Shown here in pieces: positions 34,178 to 43,101 of a stretch of DNA of 64,000 nucleotides (its first letter is position 1; each line of letters begins with the position of its first letter). This DNA comes from CAVSPO01 sp963730005 (GTDB lineage Bacteria > Actinomycetota > Actinomycetes > Propionibacteriales > Propionibacteriaceae). The stretch spans positions 124,001 through 188,000 of the forward strand of contig CAVSPO010000012.1 of assembly GCA_963730005.1 (NCBI GenBank). The letters run 5' to 3'. The translations under genes were made by a program, and so were the position numbers. The notes below the pieces were generated by a model. It did not search any database and had not been told where the DNA came from. It saw nothing but the letters and a program-made list of their open reading frames with translations.

Positions 34178-34759
34178 TCACTGCCTGCCAGTCAACCGCT
34201 GCAGGACCGCTCCGAACCGCAACAGTTGTTCGACGTTCGCCGCACCGTCTGCAGCCGGACTCATCCGGATCACCAGATCCTCTTCAAAGACCCGCCCATC
34301 CAGGCCATGTTCCGCCGTGCAACTGGGATCTCCGCAGTCGGCCGGATCAACCTCGAGGCGACGGCTGGTGCCCCACCCGATGGTGAGCCACGTCTCCAGG
34401 TCGGTCGCTCGTGACGTCCCGTAAGCTTCGGGGTGTTTGACGATTCGCGTCAACGTCACGGTGCCCAGCCGGTGCAGCCCGACTGCCTCGGTGGTGCTGA
34501 TTGCTGACTCTGCGTTGGGATCGTCGGGGTTCTCGTCCGTGTGGGTGATGATGAGCCGGCTGGGGGTGATCACCAATACGGAGAGGTGGCGGTGGATCCC
34601 TTCGAGGAGCATGGCCTCATGATGAACCAGTGATCCCACCACGGTTTCGTCGCCGACGGCCAGTGCGACCGAGTCAGCGACGAACTCCGGGAAGAAGCCG
34701 CAGGACTGGATGCGCTGGCGCAGGTCGGGAGTCAAAGACGCAGAAACAGAAGGGGTCAC
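34178..34759 (-). CDS. DUF5998 family protein
   Basis: 193-residue actinobacterial protein of unknown function. Recognisable text is LTPDLRQRIQSCGFFPEFV and EAMLLEGIHRHLSVLVITPSR. A Cys-containing DPADCGDPSCTAEHG loop could bind metal. I chose the GTG at 34759, with GGAAGGA upstream; a longer reading has no site and would reach into the divergent gene. Confidence 0.75.
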   Translation of the reverse strand: MTPSVSASLTPDLRQRIQSCGFFPEFVADSVALAVGDETVVGSLVHHEAMLLEGIHRHLSVLVITPSRLIITHTDENPDDPNAESAISTTEAVGLHRLGTVTLTRIVKHPEAYGTSRATDLETWLTIGWGTSRRLEVDPADCGDPSCTAEHGLDGRVFEEDLVIRMSPAADGAANVEQLLRFGAVLQRLTGRQ

Positions 34760-34856
34760 CAGATCATCCTTCCACGCAACACCAGTCGGGGCACCCTCGG
34801 AGGGCGGGTCTGCTTCCGTCACCGCAACCGCGGCGGCCGGTCGGTAGTCTGACGAC

Positions 34857-35894
34857 GTGAAGCATCGCCAGTTCGTCGGGGCACGCATCGAGGATGCGAT
34901 CAACCGCCGACTCATCCGCATGCTGCCGGGTCGCGGCTGGGTGCAGCGTGTCGTGCCCTTCACCGGCTACGGCAACGAGGAACACCTGCGGGTACTGGGC
35001 CGAGTGGTGCTGCGGCATCCGGTACGGCGGCGGGGCCCTTTCGCCCATCAGCCGTTGCGTCAGCGCGGCGTGAAGAACCTGTTTCAGCAGGCCGTACCCA
35101 ACGCCAAGGTGAGGGTGCAGGTCGGCGATGACATCATCGAGGTGCTGGCCGATCGGGGCGGTTATCTTGACCTGTCGGTGCGCCACCACCACCTGTCGCC
35201 GGGCTGGACGACGGTCAGGATCTGGACGGAGTCGGCCGAGCCGGTCGAGGCGCCGGTTCAGATCGTCAGCTCCACCCAGGAATATGGCCTGATCAGCGAC
35301 ATCGACGACACCATCATCGCAACGTCACTGCCGCGTCTTCTGATCGCGGGCTGGAACAGTTTCGTGATCACCGAGGGCCAGCGGCGGGCAATCCCCGGAA
35401 TGGCTCGCTTCTACCAACATTTCCAGCAGCGCCATCCGGGCGCCCCGGTCATCTACATCTCGACCGGGGCCTGGAACACGCTCCCCTTCCTCAATCGCTT
35501 CCTGCAACGCCATGGCTTCCCGGCTGGCGCGCTGCTGCTGACCAACTGGGGGCCCACGAACACCGGTTTCTTCCGTAGCGGGGCCGACCACAAGCGCTAT
35601 TCGATGCACGAGTTGGCGCGCGATTTCCCGGCCATCAAGTGGCTGTTGGTGGGTGACGATGGTCAGCGCGACCCGTTGCTGTACCGCGAGTTCGCAGAAC
35701 TCCAGCCCGACCACGTGCGGGCAATTGCGATCCGGCAGCTGAGCAGCGCGGAACAGGTGCTGGCCCACGGCACCACCGCCGTGCTGCAGGACAACTCGGA
35801 GATCAGCTGGACGCCCCCACCGGTGCCCGAGTTCTTCGGGGAAGACGGCGATGAGCTCAACCGGTTGCTGACAGAACGGTACCCTCAGGCCTGA
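34857..35894 (+). CDS. DUF2183 / App1-like phosphatidate phosphatase
   Basis: 345 residues. The catalytic part has the HAD-like DxDxT motif in GLISDIDDTIIATS (about residues 142-155), followed by PVIYISTGAWN and LLVGDDGQRDPLLY. This is the App1 domain of yeast phosphatidate phosphatase. The bacterial role is unproven; lipid phosphate removal is the likely activity. GTG start. Confidence 0.83.
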   Translation: MKHRQFVGARIEDAINRRLIRMLPGRGWVQRVVPFTGYGNEEHLRVLGRVVLRHPVRRRGPFAHQPLRQRGVKNLFQQAVPNAKVRVQVGDDIIEVLADRGGYLDLSVRHHHLSPGWTTVRIWTESAEPVEAPVQIVSSTQEYGLISDIDDTIIATSLPRLLIAGWNSFVITEGQRRAIPGMARFYQHFQQRHPGAPVIYISTGAWNTLPFLNRFLQRHGFPAGALLLTNWGPTNTGFFRSGADHKRYSMHELARDFPAIKWLLVGDDGQRDPLLYREFAELQPDHVRAIAIRQLSSAEQVLAHGTTAVLQDNSEISWTPPPVPEFFGEDGDELNRLLTERYPQA

Positions 35895-35945
35895 GCCAAC
35901 AGCCGCCCACCCCGACCCCGCTGAGACGAGGAGCCCGACCGCCCG

Positions 35946-38402
35946 ATGGCAAAGCGCACCACGACCCCGGATGACCAGGACGAGTTCGAGGAACGTATCC
36001 AGGACGTCGATGTCACCTCCGAGATGGAGACCAGCTTCCTCGAGTACGCCTACTCGGTGATCTACTCACGGGCCCTGCCCGACGCCCGGGACGGTCTCAA
36101 ACCGGTGCAACGGCGCATCCTCTACTCGATGTCGCAAATGGGTCTCCGGCCCGAACGCTCCCACGTCAAGTGCGCCCGTGTCGTCGGTGAGGTGATGGGC
36201 AAGCTGCACCCCCATGGGGACACCGCCATCTATGACGCCCTGGTTCGCATGGGCCAGGACTGGGCAGTCCGGCTCCCGATGATCGACGGCCACGGCAACT
36301 TCGGCAGCTTGGACGCAGGCCCGGCGGCCATGCGTTACACGGAGTGCCGGCTGGCCCCGTCCGCCATGGCGATGGTGGATGGGCTGGGCGAGAACACCGT
36401 CGACTTCCGCCCCAATTACGACGGCAAGGAGCAGGAGCCGGTGGTGTTGCCGGCTGCCTTCCCGAACCTGCTCGTCAACGGCGCCACAGGAATCGCCGTC
36501 GGCATGGCCACCAACATTCCGCCACACAACCTGATCGAGGTGGTGCAGGCTCTCAAGCACCTGTTGGACGACCCGGACGCCGACCTGGACACGTTGATGC
36601 GCTACGTGCCCGGCCCCGACATGCCCGGCGGCGGCAAGGTGACCGGGCTGGACGGAATCCGGGACGCCTACGCGACCGGCCGCGGCAGCTTCAAGATCAG
36701 GGCGACCGCCCGCATCGAGCAGGTTTCGGCCCGGAAACGCGGCATCGTGATCACCGAATTGCCGTACATGATCGGCCCCGAGAAGATCATCGAGCAGCTG
36801 AAGACGCTGGTGCAGGCCAAGAAGATCGTCGGCGTCAGCGACGTCAAGGATCTCACCGACCTGAAACACGGGCTGCGACTCGTGATCGAGGTCAAGAACG
36901 GCATCAACCCCGAAGCGCTGCTCGAACAGCTCTACAAGCACACCAAGCTCGAGGACTCGTTCGGGATCAACACCGTTGCCCTGGTGGAAGGCCAGCCGCG
37001 CACGCTGTCGCTGAAGGAGATGCTGCAGGTCTACCTGGATCATCGGCTCGAGGTCACCCTGCGTCGGACGCAGTTCCAGCTCGACAAGGCGCAGGATCGA
37101 CTACATCTGGTCGCCGGTCTGCTGATCGCCATCGTCGACATCGACGAGGTGATTGCCATCATCCGCAGTTCCGACGACGTCGCCGAGGCCCGCGCCCGCC
37201 TGATCGGTGCCTTCGACCTGACCGAGGCGCAGACCAACTACATCCTCGACATGCAGTTGCGCCAGCTCACCAGGCTGTCCAGGATCAAATTGGAAACCGA
37301 ACGTGACGAACTGGTGCAACGGATCGCCGAGTTGACGCTGATCATCGAGGACGAGTCCGTGTTGCGCCAGCAGGTCAGCGACGACCTGACGGAGGTTGCC
37401 AAGACCCACGGCACGCCTCGTCGCACAGTGTTGCTGGAAGGATCGGGCCAGCTCACGACCACCGCCGGACCACTGGAAATCCCCGACGACCCGTGCTGGG
37501 TCATGTTGTCGTCCACCGGGTTGCTGGCCCGGCTGGACGCTCGGGATGCTGGGCTCTCAGCTGAGACCAGCGGCCCCAGAGCCCGGCACGACGTGGTCAT
37601 CTCGAGGATCAGAACGACTGCCCACTCTGATTTCGGCATCATCACCAGCCACGGCCGCTTGCTGCGGTGCCGAGCCTTGGACCTGCCATCGGTACCCCGC
37701 AGCAACGTCTCCCCCAGCCTGCAGGGGGGGTCGCGGGTCCAGGAGATCGTCAGCCTTGGTTCCGGTGAACAGGTGCTCGCCCTGACCACGCTGGACGAGG
37801 ACGCCTCGCTGGGGCTGGCGCTCGGCACCCGCTCGGGCGTCGTCAAGCGCGTGCGTCCCGAAGTGCTCACCAAGGAAGAGTGGAGCTTGATCGATCTCGA
37901 GCCGGGCGATGTGCTGGTCGGTGCGCTGGAGCTCACCCGGGCAGAAGACGAACTCGTGTTCATCAGCACCGACGCTCAACTACTGCACTTTCCCGCTGAG
38001 TCGGTGCGCCCCCAAGGACGCACCGGCAAGGGCATCGCGGGGATCAAGCTTGTCGCCGGACAGCAGGCACTGTGGTTCGGCGCAGCACCGCTCGCAGACT
38101 CGGTGGTTGTCACTGTGGCTGGGTCGTTGGACGCGCTGCCGGGCACCCAGTCGGGCAGCGTCAAGGCCACCGTCTTCCAGGAGTACCCCGCCAAGGGACG
38201 AGCGACCGGCGGCGTCCGTTGTCATCGTTTCCTGAAGGGCGAGGACACGCTGCTGCTGGGCTGGGCAGGGCCGATCCCGGCCGTGGCCGCGGGCACGAGC
38301 GGCTCCCCGGTCACGTTGCCACCGGCCACCGGTCGCCGCGATGGATCCGGAACCCCGGTGGATCAGCCGATTGCCGCTGTCGCGTCAGCTCGTCTGGGCT
38401 GA
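35946..38402 (+). CDS. parC: DNA topoisomerase IV subunit A
   Basis: 818-residue type IIA topoisomerase A subunit that cuts and rejoins DNA to separate sister chromosomes. The catalytic tyrosine is in AMRYTECRLA, and KLHPHGDTAIYDALVRM is the quinolone-resistance region. The C-terminal beta-propeller lacks the GyrA box (QRRGGKG), having GRATGGVRCHRF instead, which supports ParC over GyrA. The partner parE is 6.5 kb away on the other strand. Its 3' end overlaps the GntR gene by 18 bases. Confidence 0.9.
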   Translation: MAKRTTTPDDQDEFEERIQDVDVTSEMETSFLEYAYSVIYSRALPDARDGLKPVQRRILYSMSQMGLRPERSHVKCARVVGEVMGKLHPHGDTAIYDALVRMGQDWAVRLPMIDGHGNFGSLDAGPAAMRYTECRLAPSAMAMVDGLGENTVDFRPNYDGKEQEPVVLPAAFPNLLVNGATGIAVGMATNIPPHNLIEVVQALKHLLDDPDADLDTLMRYVPGPDMPGGGKVTGLDGIRDAYATGRGSFKIRATARIEQVSARKRGIVITELPYMIGPEKIIEQLKTLVQAKKIVGVSDVKDLTDLKHGLRLVIEVKNGINPEALLEQLYKHTKLEDSFGINTVALVEGQPRTLSLKEMLQVYLDHRLEVTLRRTQFQLDKAQDRLHLVAGLLIAIVDIDEVIAIIRSSDDVAEARARLIGAFDLTEAQTNYILDMQLRQLTRLSRIKLETERDELVQRIAELTLIIEDESVLRQQVSDDLTEVAKTHGTPRRTVLLEGSGQLTTTAGPLEIPDDPCWVMLSSTGLLARLDARDAGLSAETSGPRARHDVVISRIRTTAHSDFGIITSHGRLLRCRALDLPSVPRSNVSPSLQGGSRVQEIVSLGSGEQVLALTTLDEDASLGLALGTRSGVVKRVRPEVLTKEEWSLIDLEPGDVLVGALELTRAEDELVFISTDAQLLHFPAESVRPQGRTGKGIAGIKLVAGQQALWFGAAPLADSVVVTVAGSLDALPGTQSGSVKATVFQEYPAKGRATGGVRCHRFLKGEDTLLLGWAGPIPAVAAGTSGSPVTLPPATGRRDGSGTPVDQPIAAVASARLG

Positions 38403-38756
38403 GGCCGCTGACAGCGCATCCTGCACGAGCGCCAAGGCTTGACGATCGTCCAGATGCAACGCCCGAGCAGCTGCTGCATAGCTGCGAGCTGCAGCCCGAG
38501 CAGCTGTCAGGTCCGACTCCACGCTGCCGGAGACGAAGCTGCCGTGCCGCCCACGGGTCTCGATCACGCCGGCGTGCTCCAGCTGCCGGTAAGCCCGAGC
38601 CACGGTGTTGGGGGCCAAACCCAGCTGCGCGGCCAGCTCACGCACGGTCGGGAGCCTCTGATGAGGGGCCAGGGCTCCGTTGTCACGCCCTTGAGTGACT
38701 TGGTCGACGATCTGCTCGAAAGCGGGCGTGGGCAGAGTTGAGTCGACGAAGATCAT
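38385..38756 (-). CDS. Short GntR-family (YtrA-type) transcriptional regulator
   Basis: 123 residues. A winged helix spans residues 10-75: PAFEQIVDQVTQG, RLPTVRELAAQLGLAPNTVARAYRQLE, GVIETRGRHGSFV. A short helical tail follows with no large ligand domain. That is the YtrA type, which often controls membrane transport genes. It lies just downstream of the EIIA-like gene on the same strand. Confidence 0.88.
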   Translation of the reverse strand: MIFVDSTLPTPAFEQIVDQVTQGRDNGALAPHQRLPTVRELAAQLGLAPNTVARAYRQLEHAGVIETRGRHGSFVSGSVESDLTAARAAARSYAAAARALHLDDRQALALVQDALSAASAQTS

Positions 38757-38787
38757 GGTCGCTTCCTCGCAGACGCGATTCGGGACG

Positions 38788-39225
38788 TCAGCCGCCGCAA
38801 CCGAACGGGCCGAGATTGAACAAGTCGGAGTCCGTCGTCACCTGCTGGTCTGGAGTCGTCAGATCAACCACGTCAGCAGCCATCGCAGTGGTGGTCAACA
38901 CGCAGGTCGCAGTGGCACCGGCCGGCCCCGTCCAGCGCAGCAGCGGGGTGTTGAAGCCAACGGTGGCGCCATCAGCCACCAGCGCCTCGGCCTCGCCGTC
39001 GTCGGCGAGCAGATGGATGGTGACGTGCCGATCCCGGCTGTCGGTGATGCTGACCTGATGGGCCGACACCAGCTGCACATCGCCCCGCATCGGTGTGTCG
39101 ATCTGGACGGGCTCGCCACCGCCGAACTCCAGGACGGCCGCCACCGTCGCCGAGCCACCCGCCGGATCTCCCTGCTGGGACCTGGATCTGACAACGCCGC
39201 GGACCGGCGAATACACAGTGAGCAT
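38788..39225 (-). CDS. PTS EIIA(Glc)-like protein, divergent
   Basis: 145 residues. The pattern follows the glucose-type EIIA fold. LTVYSPVRGVV parallels the N-terminal IxAPxxGxV strand. VQIDTPMRGDVQLVSAHQVSI parallels MVAPVDGTIGKIFETNHAFSI. VTIHLLADD parallels LFVHFGID, and VADGATVGFNTPLL parallels the VKVGDTVIEFD strand. Both active-site histidines of EIIA(Glc) appear to have counterparts. The glycine-rich loops are poorly kept, and there are no EIIB/EIIC genes nearby. It may be regulatory rather than a sugar-transport component. No strong ribosome site is seen. Confidence 0.5.
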   Translation of the reverse strand: MLTVYSPVRGVVRSRSQQGDPAGGSATVAAVLEFGGGEPVQIDTPMRGDVQLVSAHQVSITDSRDRHVTIHLLADDGEAEALVADGATVGFNTPLLRWTGPAGATATCVLTTTAMAADVVDLTTPDQQVTTDSDLFNLGPFGCGG

Positions 39226-39345
39226 GTGTCAACGATAGGACGCGCGATCTGCGCCCACCCGTGAATACGACAACGCTTGACCGATACCACCTGCCCGAGC
39301 AATATGCTCCAGATCGACGGCGACCCTGCCAGTGGTCCTGACCGT

Positions 39346-40719
39346 CTACCCCGCCGCTGATGGTCGAGCCGGCTCGCGCAGCGGCAACACCACCACCAGG
39401 CCGGCGGCCAACACGACCACGATGCCCAGAATGCCCCAGTACTGGGTGTTCTGGGCGCCGGTGACGCTGGCTCCCAACCAGATGGCAAGACCGAACAGTG
39501 CCGGGGACAGCCACGAGATCGCCCTGCCCGTGGTGGCGTACAGGCCGAAGACCTCGCCGGCGCGGCCCTCCGGAATGATTCGGGCCAGGAAACTGCGCGA
39601 AGCCGACTGTGCCGGGCCCACGAAGACGCACATCGCCAGTGCCAGCGCCCAGAACGCTCCCTTGCCTGCGTCGTGGAAGACGAACAGGCCGACACCGAGC
39701 ACCACCAGACAGGCCAGCGACCCCACGATCACTCGTTTGGGTCCGATCCGATCATCCACCAGGCCGAACGCCATGGTGGCCACACCGGCCACCACGTTGG
39801 CGGCGGCTCCGAAGACGATCACCTCCCCACCGGTGAACCCGAACGTGCCGGCCGCGAGCACTCCGCCGAACGCGAACACCCCCACCAAGCCGTCGCGGAA
39901 CAAGGCCGAAGACAGCAGGAAGTAGGACGTCTGGCGATCCTCGCGCCACAGTCGCCGCACCGAACGGCCAAGATCACGGTAGGCCCCGACCGCACCGCGA
40001 CGCGGCACCGGGTGTGCCACCGCTGGATCACGCAGCGACCAGAAGGTGGGGATGGTGAACACGAGCATCCAGAGCGCGCAGACCAGCATCGAGACCCGGA
40101 TGTCCAGACCATCAGTCCCTGTGACACCGAACAAGCCGACCTCAGGCTGGATGAAAAGGAAGTAGAGCAACAGCAACACCACGATGCCACCCAGATAGCC
40201 GAGCCCCCACCCGAAGCCGGAGACGCGTCCGATGTTGTGCCTGGTGGCCACCTGCGCGATCGTGGCGTAGTAGTTGACCTGCGCGATCTCGTTGATCACC
40301 GTCCCTGCAGCCAACAGCACCAGCCCGACCCACAGATAGTGCGGCTCGGGCTTGATGAAGAACAACAGCCCCGAGAGCGCCGCAAGCCCCCAGGTCTGCC
40401 ACCGCAGGTTGCGCACGACATGTCCCGTGCGATCGGCGCTCTGGCCAAGTACCGGGGCCACCAGAGCGACAAGGACGCCCGCGATGGTGGTTGACAGCGA
40501 CAGTGCACTGGAAGTCGCGTTGGTGTCGCCGAATGCCTGGCTGGTCAGATAGACGCTGAAAACGAAGGTGACAATCACACTGTTGAAGGGTTGGGTTCCC
40601 CAGTCCCACATGGCCCAGGCGAGCGTCCTCCTCGCAGCCGAGTCCTCGACGTTGGCGTCCAACGCCAGTCCGGTCCCTGTCGGCCCCGTCCCTGACGACA
40701 CGGAATCACTTGTGCTCAC
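39346..40719 (-). CDS. MFS transporter, UMF1 (Atg22-like) family
   Basis: 457 residues with 12 predicted transmembrane helices. LAWAMWDWGTQPFNSVIVTFVFSVYL (read in part) and ASRSFLARIIPEGRAGEVFGLYA are typical of the UMF1 family, related to vacuolar amino-acid exporter Atg22. The substrate is unknown; amino-acid export is possible. GTG start; divergent from iorA. Confidence 0.85.
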   Translation of the reverse strand: MSTSDSVSSGTGPTGTGLALDANVEDSAARRTLAWAMWDWGTQPFNSVIVTFVFSVYLTSQAFGDTNATSSALSLSTTIAGVLVALVAPVLGQSADRTGHVVRNLRWQTWGLAALSGLLFFIKPEPHYLWVGLVLLAAGTVINEIAQVNYYATIAQVATRHNIGRVSGFGWGLGYLGGIVVLLLLYFLFIQPEVGLFGVTGTDGLDIRVSMLVCALWMLVFTIPTFWSLRDPAVAHPVPRRGAVGAYRDLGRSVRRLWREDRQTSYFLLSSALFRDGLVGVFAFGGVLAAGTFGFTGGEVIVFGAAANVVAGVATMAFGLVDDRIGPKRVIVGSLACLVVLGVGLFVFHDAGKGAFWALALAMCVFVGPAQSASRSFLARIIPEGRAGEVFGLYATTGRAISWLSPALFGLAIWLGASVTGAQNTQYWGILGIVVVLAAGLVVVLPLREPARPSAAG

Positions 40720-40823
40720 GCCGGCAAGCTACCCCCCATCGGCGGGTGACCACGCAGTGGCCATGAGACATCACCACGATCCAACCCGCGATAATCAGGT
40801 TTCCAACTGAGGAGGTCATCCAC

Positions 40824-42497
40824 GTGGCAGGCAAGAAACTGCTCAGCGGCAACGAGGCCATCGCGCTCGGCGCCTGGGAGGCAGGGGTGGCCGTCGGCTG
40901 CGGCTACCCGGGCACCCCGTCGACCGAGATCATCGAAGCTCTGCACGAACTACCCGACGTCTACACCCAGTGGAGCGTCAACGAGAAGGTTGCCCTTGAG
41001 GTGGGGATCGGCGCCGCCCTCGCCGGCGGCCGGGCCTTGGTGACGATGAAGCACGTCGGCGTCAACGTTGCCGCTGACCCGCTGTTCACCGCCATCTACA
41101 CCGGCACCAACGCCGGTCTGGTGGTCATCACCGCCGATGACCCGTCCATGCATTCCTCACAGAATGAACAGGACAACCGGCACTACGCCCTGGCAGCCAA
41201 GGCTCCCATGTTCGAACCCGCTGACTCTGCGGAGGCTCGCCAGTACACCAAGTGGGCCTTCGAATTCAGTGAAGAGTTCGACACCCCGGTGTTCCTGCGC
41301 ACCACCACACGCCTGTCGCACAGCAAGGGCGTGGTGGCCGATGTCGATCTGGACGCCAAGCCCGCCCGACACCCGGTCGGCTTCCACCGCAACGCGGCCA
41401 AGTACGTCATGATCCCCGCCAACGCACGAGTCCAGCGGGTGGATCTCGCCGATCGGCTGCGACGTCAGGAGCTGGCGGTGGAATCCCACCCGGCGAATCG
41501 GGTCGAGACGGCCGATCACAACCCGGACCGTGTCGGCGTGATCACGTCGGGGGTTCCCTACACCTACGTCAAGGAAGTGCTGCCCCACGCTGACGTGTTG
41601 AAGCTCGGTATCGTCAATCCGCTGCCGATGAACATGATCCGCACTTTCGCTGCCGACCACGACACTGTGTATGTCATCGAGGAGCTGGACCCGATCATCG
41701 AGACCCAGCTGAAGGCAGCCGGGATCGACTGCATCGGCAAGGAGGTCTTCCCCGACATCGGCGAGTTCAACCCCGAATCGTTGCGGCGTTGCCTCGGCCT
41801 GCCTGAGCAGGCAACCATCGTGCACGACGTGGACGTGCCCAGACGGATTCCCGGTCTGTGTGCGGGCTGCCCGCACGGCACGGTCTACGACGAGCTGCGC
41901 GACCGCGGCATGATCGTGTCCGGCGACATCGGCTGCTACACGTTGGGGGGGCTGCCGCCCTACTCGGTGCTGGACACCTGCATCGACATGGGCGCATCGA
42001 TCACGGTCGCCCAAGGCATGGACGCCGTGTACGGCGATGCTGCCGAACGACCGATGATCGCAGCGGTGATCGGCGATTCCACGTTCTGCCACTCGGGCAT
42101 GACCGGCCTGCTGAACGCCTGCTGGAACAAGCACGACGGGCTCTACGTCGTGCTCGACAACGGCACCACCGCCATGACCGGCACCCAACCCAATCCCTCG
42201 TCCGGTGAGCGGATCGGCCACGAGAACGCGATGGTTCTTGACTACCGCTTGCTGGCCAAGGCGTTCGGCATCCCCGACGAGAACGTGGCCATCGTCGATG
42301 TGCATGATCGGCAGGCCATTCACGAGGCGCTCGACGACCTCACCGAGCGGACAGGGGTGCGGCTGTTGGTCACCATGGGCTTGTGTGTCATGGAGGCCAA
42401 GGAACTGCACAAGATCGGCAAGTTGGACGAGAAGAAGGCGTGGCGGGAGCTGGAGCTTCAGCCGGTCTGCAACAGCGGGGGGCGGGCGAATGACTGA
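40824..42497 (+). CDS. iorA: Indolepyruvate ferredoxin oxidoreductase alpha subunit, lacking the ferredoxin domain
   Basis: 557 residues. The enzyme oxidatively decarboxylates arylpyruvates (indole-, phenyl-pyruvate) to arylacetyl-CoA and reduces ferredoxin. The pyrimidine-binding half has GCGYPGTPSTEIIEAL and SVNEKVALEVGIGAAL. The TPP half has LCAGCPHGTVYDEL, SGDIGCYTLGGLPPY and VIGDSTFCHSGMTGLLNA. The usual C-terminal double [4Fe-4S] ferredoxin domain is missing: the protein ends at NSGGRAND without a cysteine cluster. The GTG start has an excellent GAGGAGGT site. First gene of the iorA-iorB-paaK-ACT operon. Confidence 0.87.
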   Translation: MAGKKLLSGNEAIALGAWEAGVAVGCGYPGTPSTEIIEALHELPDVYTQWSVNEKVALEVGIGAALAGGRALVTMKHVGVNVAADPLFTAIYTGTNAGLVVITADDPSMHSSQNEQDNRHYALAAKAPMFEPADSAEARQYTKWAFEFSEEFDTPVFLRTTTRLSHSKGVVADVDLDAKPARHPVGFHRNAAKYVMIPANARVQRVDLADRLRRQELAVESHPANRVETADHNPDRVGVITSGVPYTYVKEVLPHADVLKLGIVNPLPMNMIRTFAADHDTVYVIEELDPIIETQLKAAGIDCIGKEVFPDIGEFNPESLRRCLGLPEQATIVHDVDVPRRIPGLCAGCPHGTVYDELRDRGMIVSGDIGCYTLGGLPPYSVLDTCIDMGASITVAQGMDAVYGDAAERPMIAAVIGDSTFCHSGMTGLLNACWNKHDGLYVVLDNGTTAMTGTQPNPSSGERIGHENAMVLDYRLLAKAFGIPDENVAIVDVHDRQAIHEALDDLTERTGVRLLVTMGLCVMEAKELHKIGKLDEKKAWRELELQPVCNSGGRAND

Positions 42498-43101
42498 CGT
42501 GTTCAACGTGCTGATGGTCGGGGTGGGCGGCCAAGGTGTCGTGCTGACCAGCGACATCCTCACCGCAGCTGCGATGCATGCCGGGCTGGACGCCAAGAAG
42601 TCGGAGATCCACGGCATGAGCCAGCGCGGCGGCCCGGTCTTCAGCCACGTCCGCTTCGGTGACAAGGTGCACTCCCCCGTGATCGCCAAGGGCGAGGCTG
42701 ACATCCTTTTCGGCCTGGAGCGGATGGAGCTGGTTCGCTGGGCGGAATGGGGCCGACCGGGTGCCGCCGCCTGCTACGTCAACAAGGATCTGCCCCCGCA
42801 CGGGGTCGGGCGGTACCCCGACGAGCTGAACGAGCGAATCCGCTCCATCTTCGGCACGGTGATCAGCTTCGCTCCAGAGGACCTGCGCAAGGTCAAGTTG
42901 AGTCCGAAAGTCATCAACACCGTCCTGCTGGGCGCCGTTTCCACCCTGATGACGTTGCCCTTGGAGGCCTACGACGTTGCCCTGGAGGAGTTGGTGCCCA
43001 AGGGCACCTTCGAGATGAACCGCGCCGCCTTCCACTTCGGACGTCAGCTGGCAGGTGCCCAAACCGCATCGCACACCGAGGACGGCGCCAGTGTGGGATG
43101 A
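42490..43101 (+). CDS. iorB: Indolepyruvate ferredoxin oxidoreductase beta subunit
   Basis: 203-residue gamma-type domain subunit (MVGVGGQGVVLTSDIL, KSEIHGMSQRGGPVFSHVRFG) that completes IorAB and binds the CoA side. The ATG at 42490 overlaps the iorA stop by 8 bases, and the 3' end overlaps the CoA ligase start by 11 bases, so translation is tightly coupled. Confidence 0.92.
   Translation: MTDVFNVLMVGVGGQGVVLTSDILTAAAMHAGLDAKKSEIHGMSQRGGPVFSHVRFGDKVHSPVIAKGEADILFGLERMELVRWAEWGRPGAAACYVNKDLPPHGVGRYPDELNERIRSIFGTVISFAPEDLRKVKLSPKVINTVLLGAVSTLMTLPLEAYDVALEELVPKGTFEMNRAAFHFGRQLAGAQTASHTEDGASVG

Noticed and set aside
35946..38402. Assignment of the A subunit as GyrA
   Set aside because: The GyrA box is missing and a B-subunit gene is nearby but not adjacent, as expected for topoisomerase IV; some doubt remains without a tree.
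41157..42704. 515-residue minus-strand frame opposite iorA
   Set aside because: Antisense shadow; the IorA motifs on the plus strand are unambiguous.
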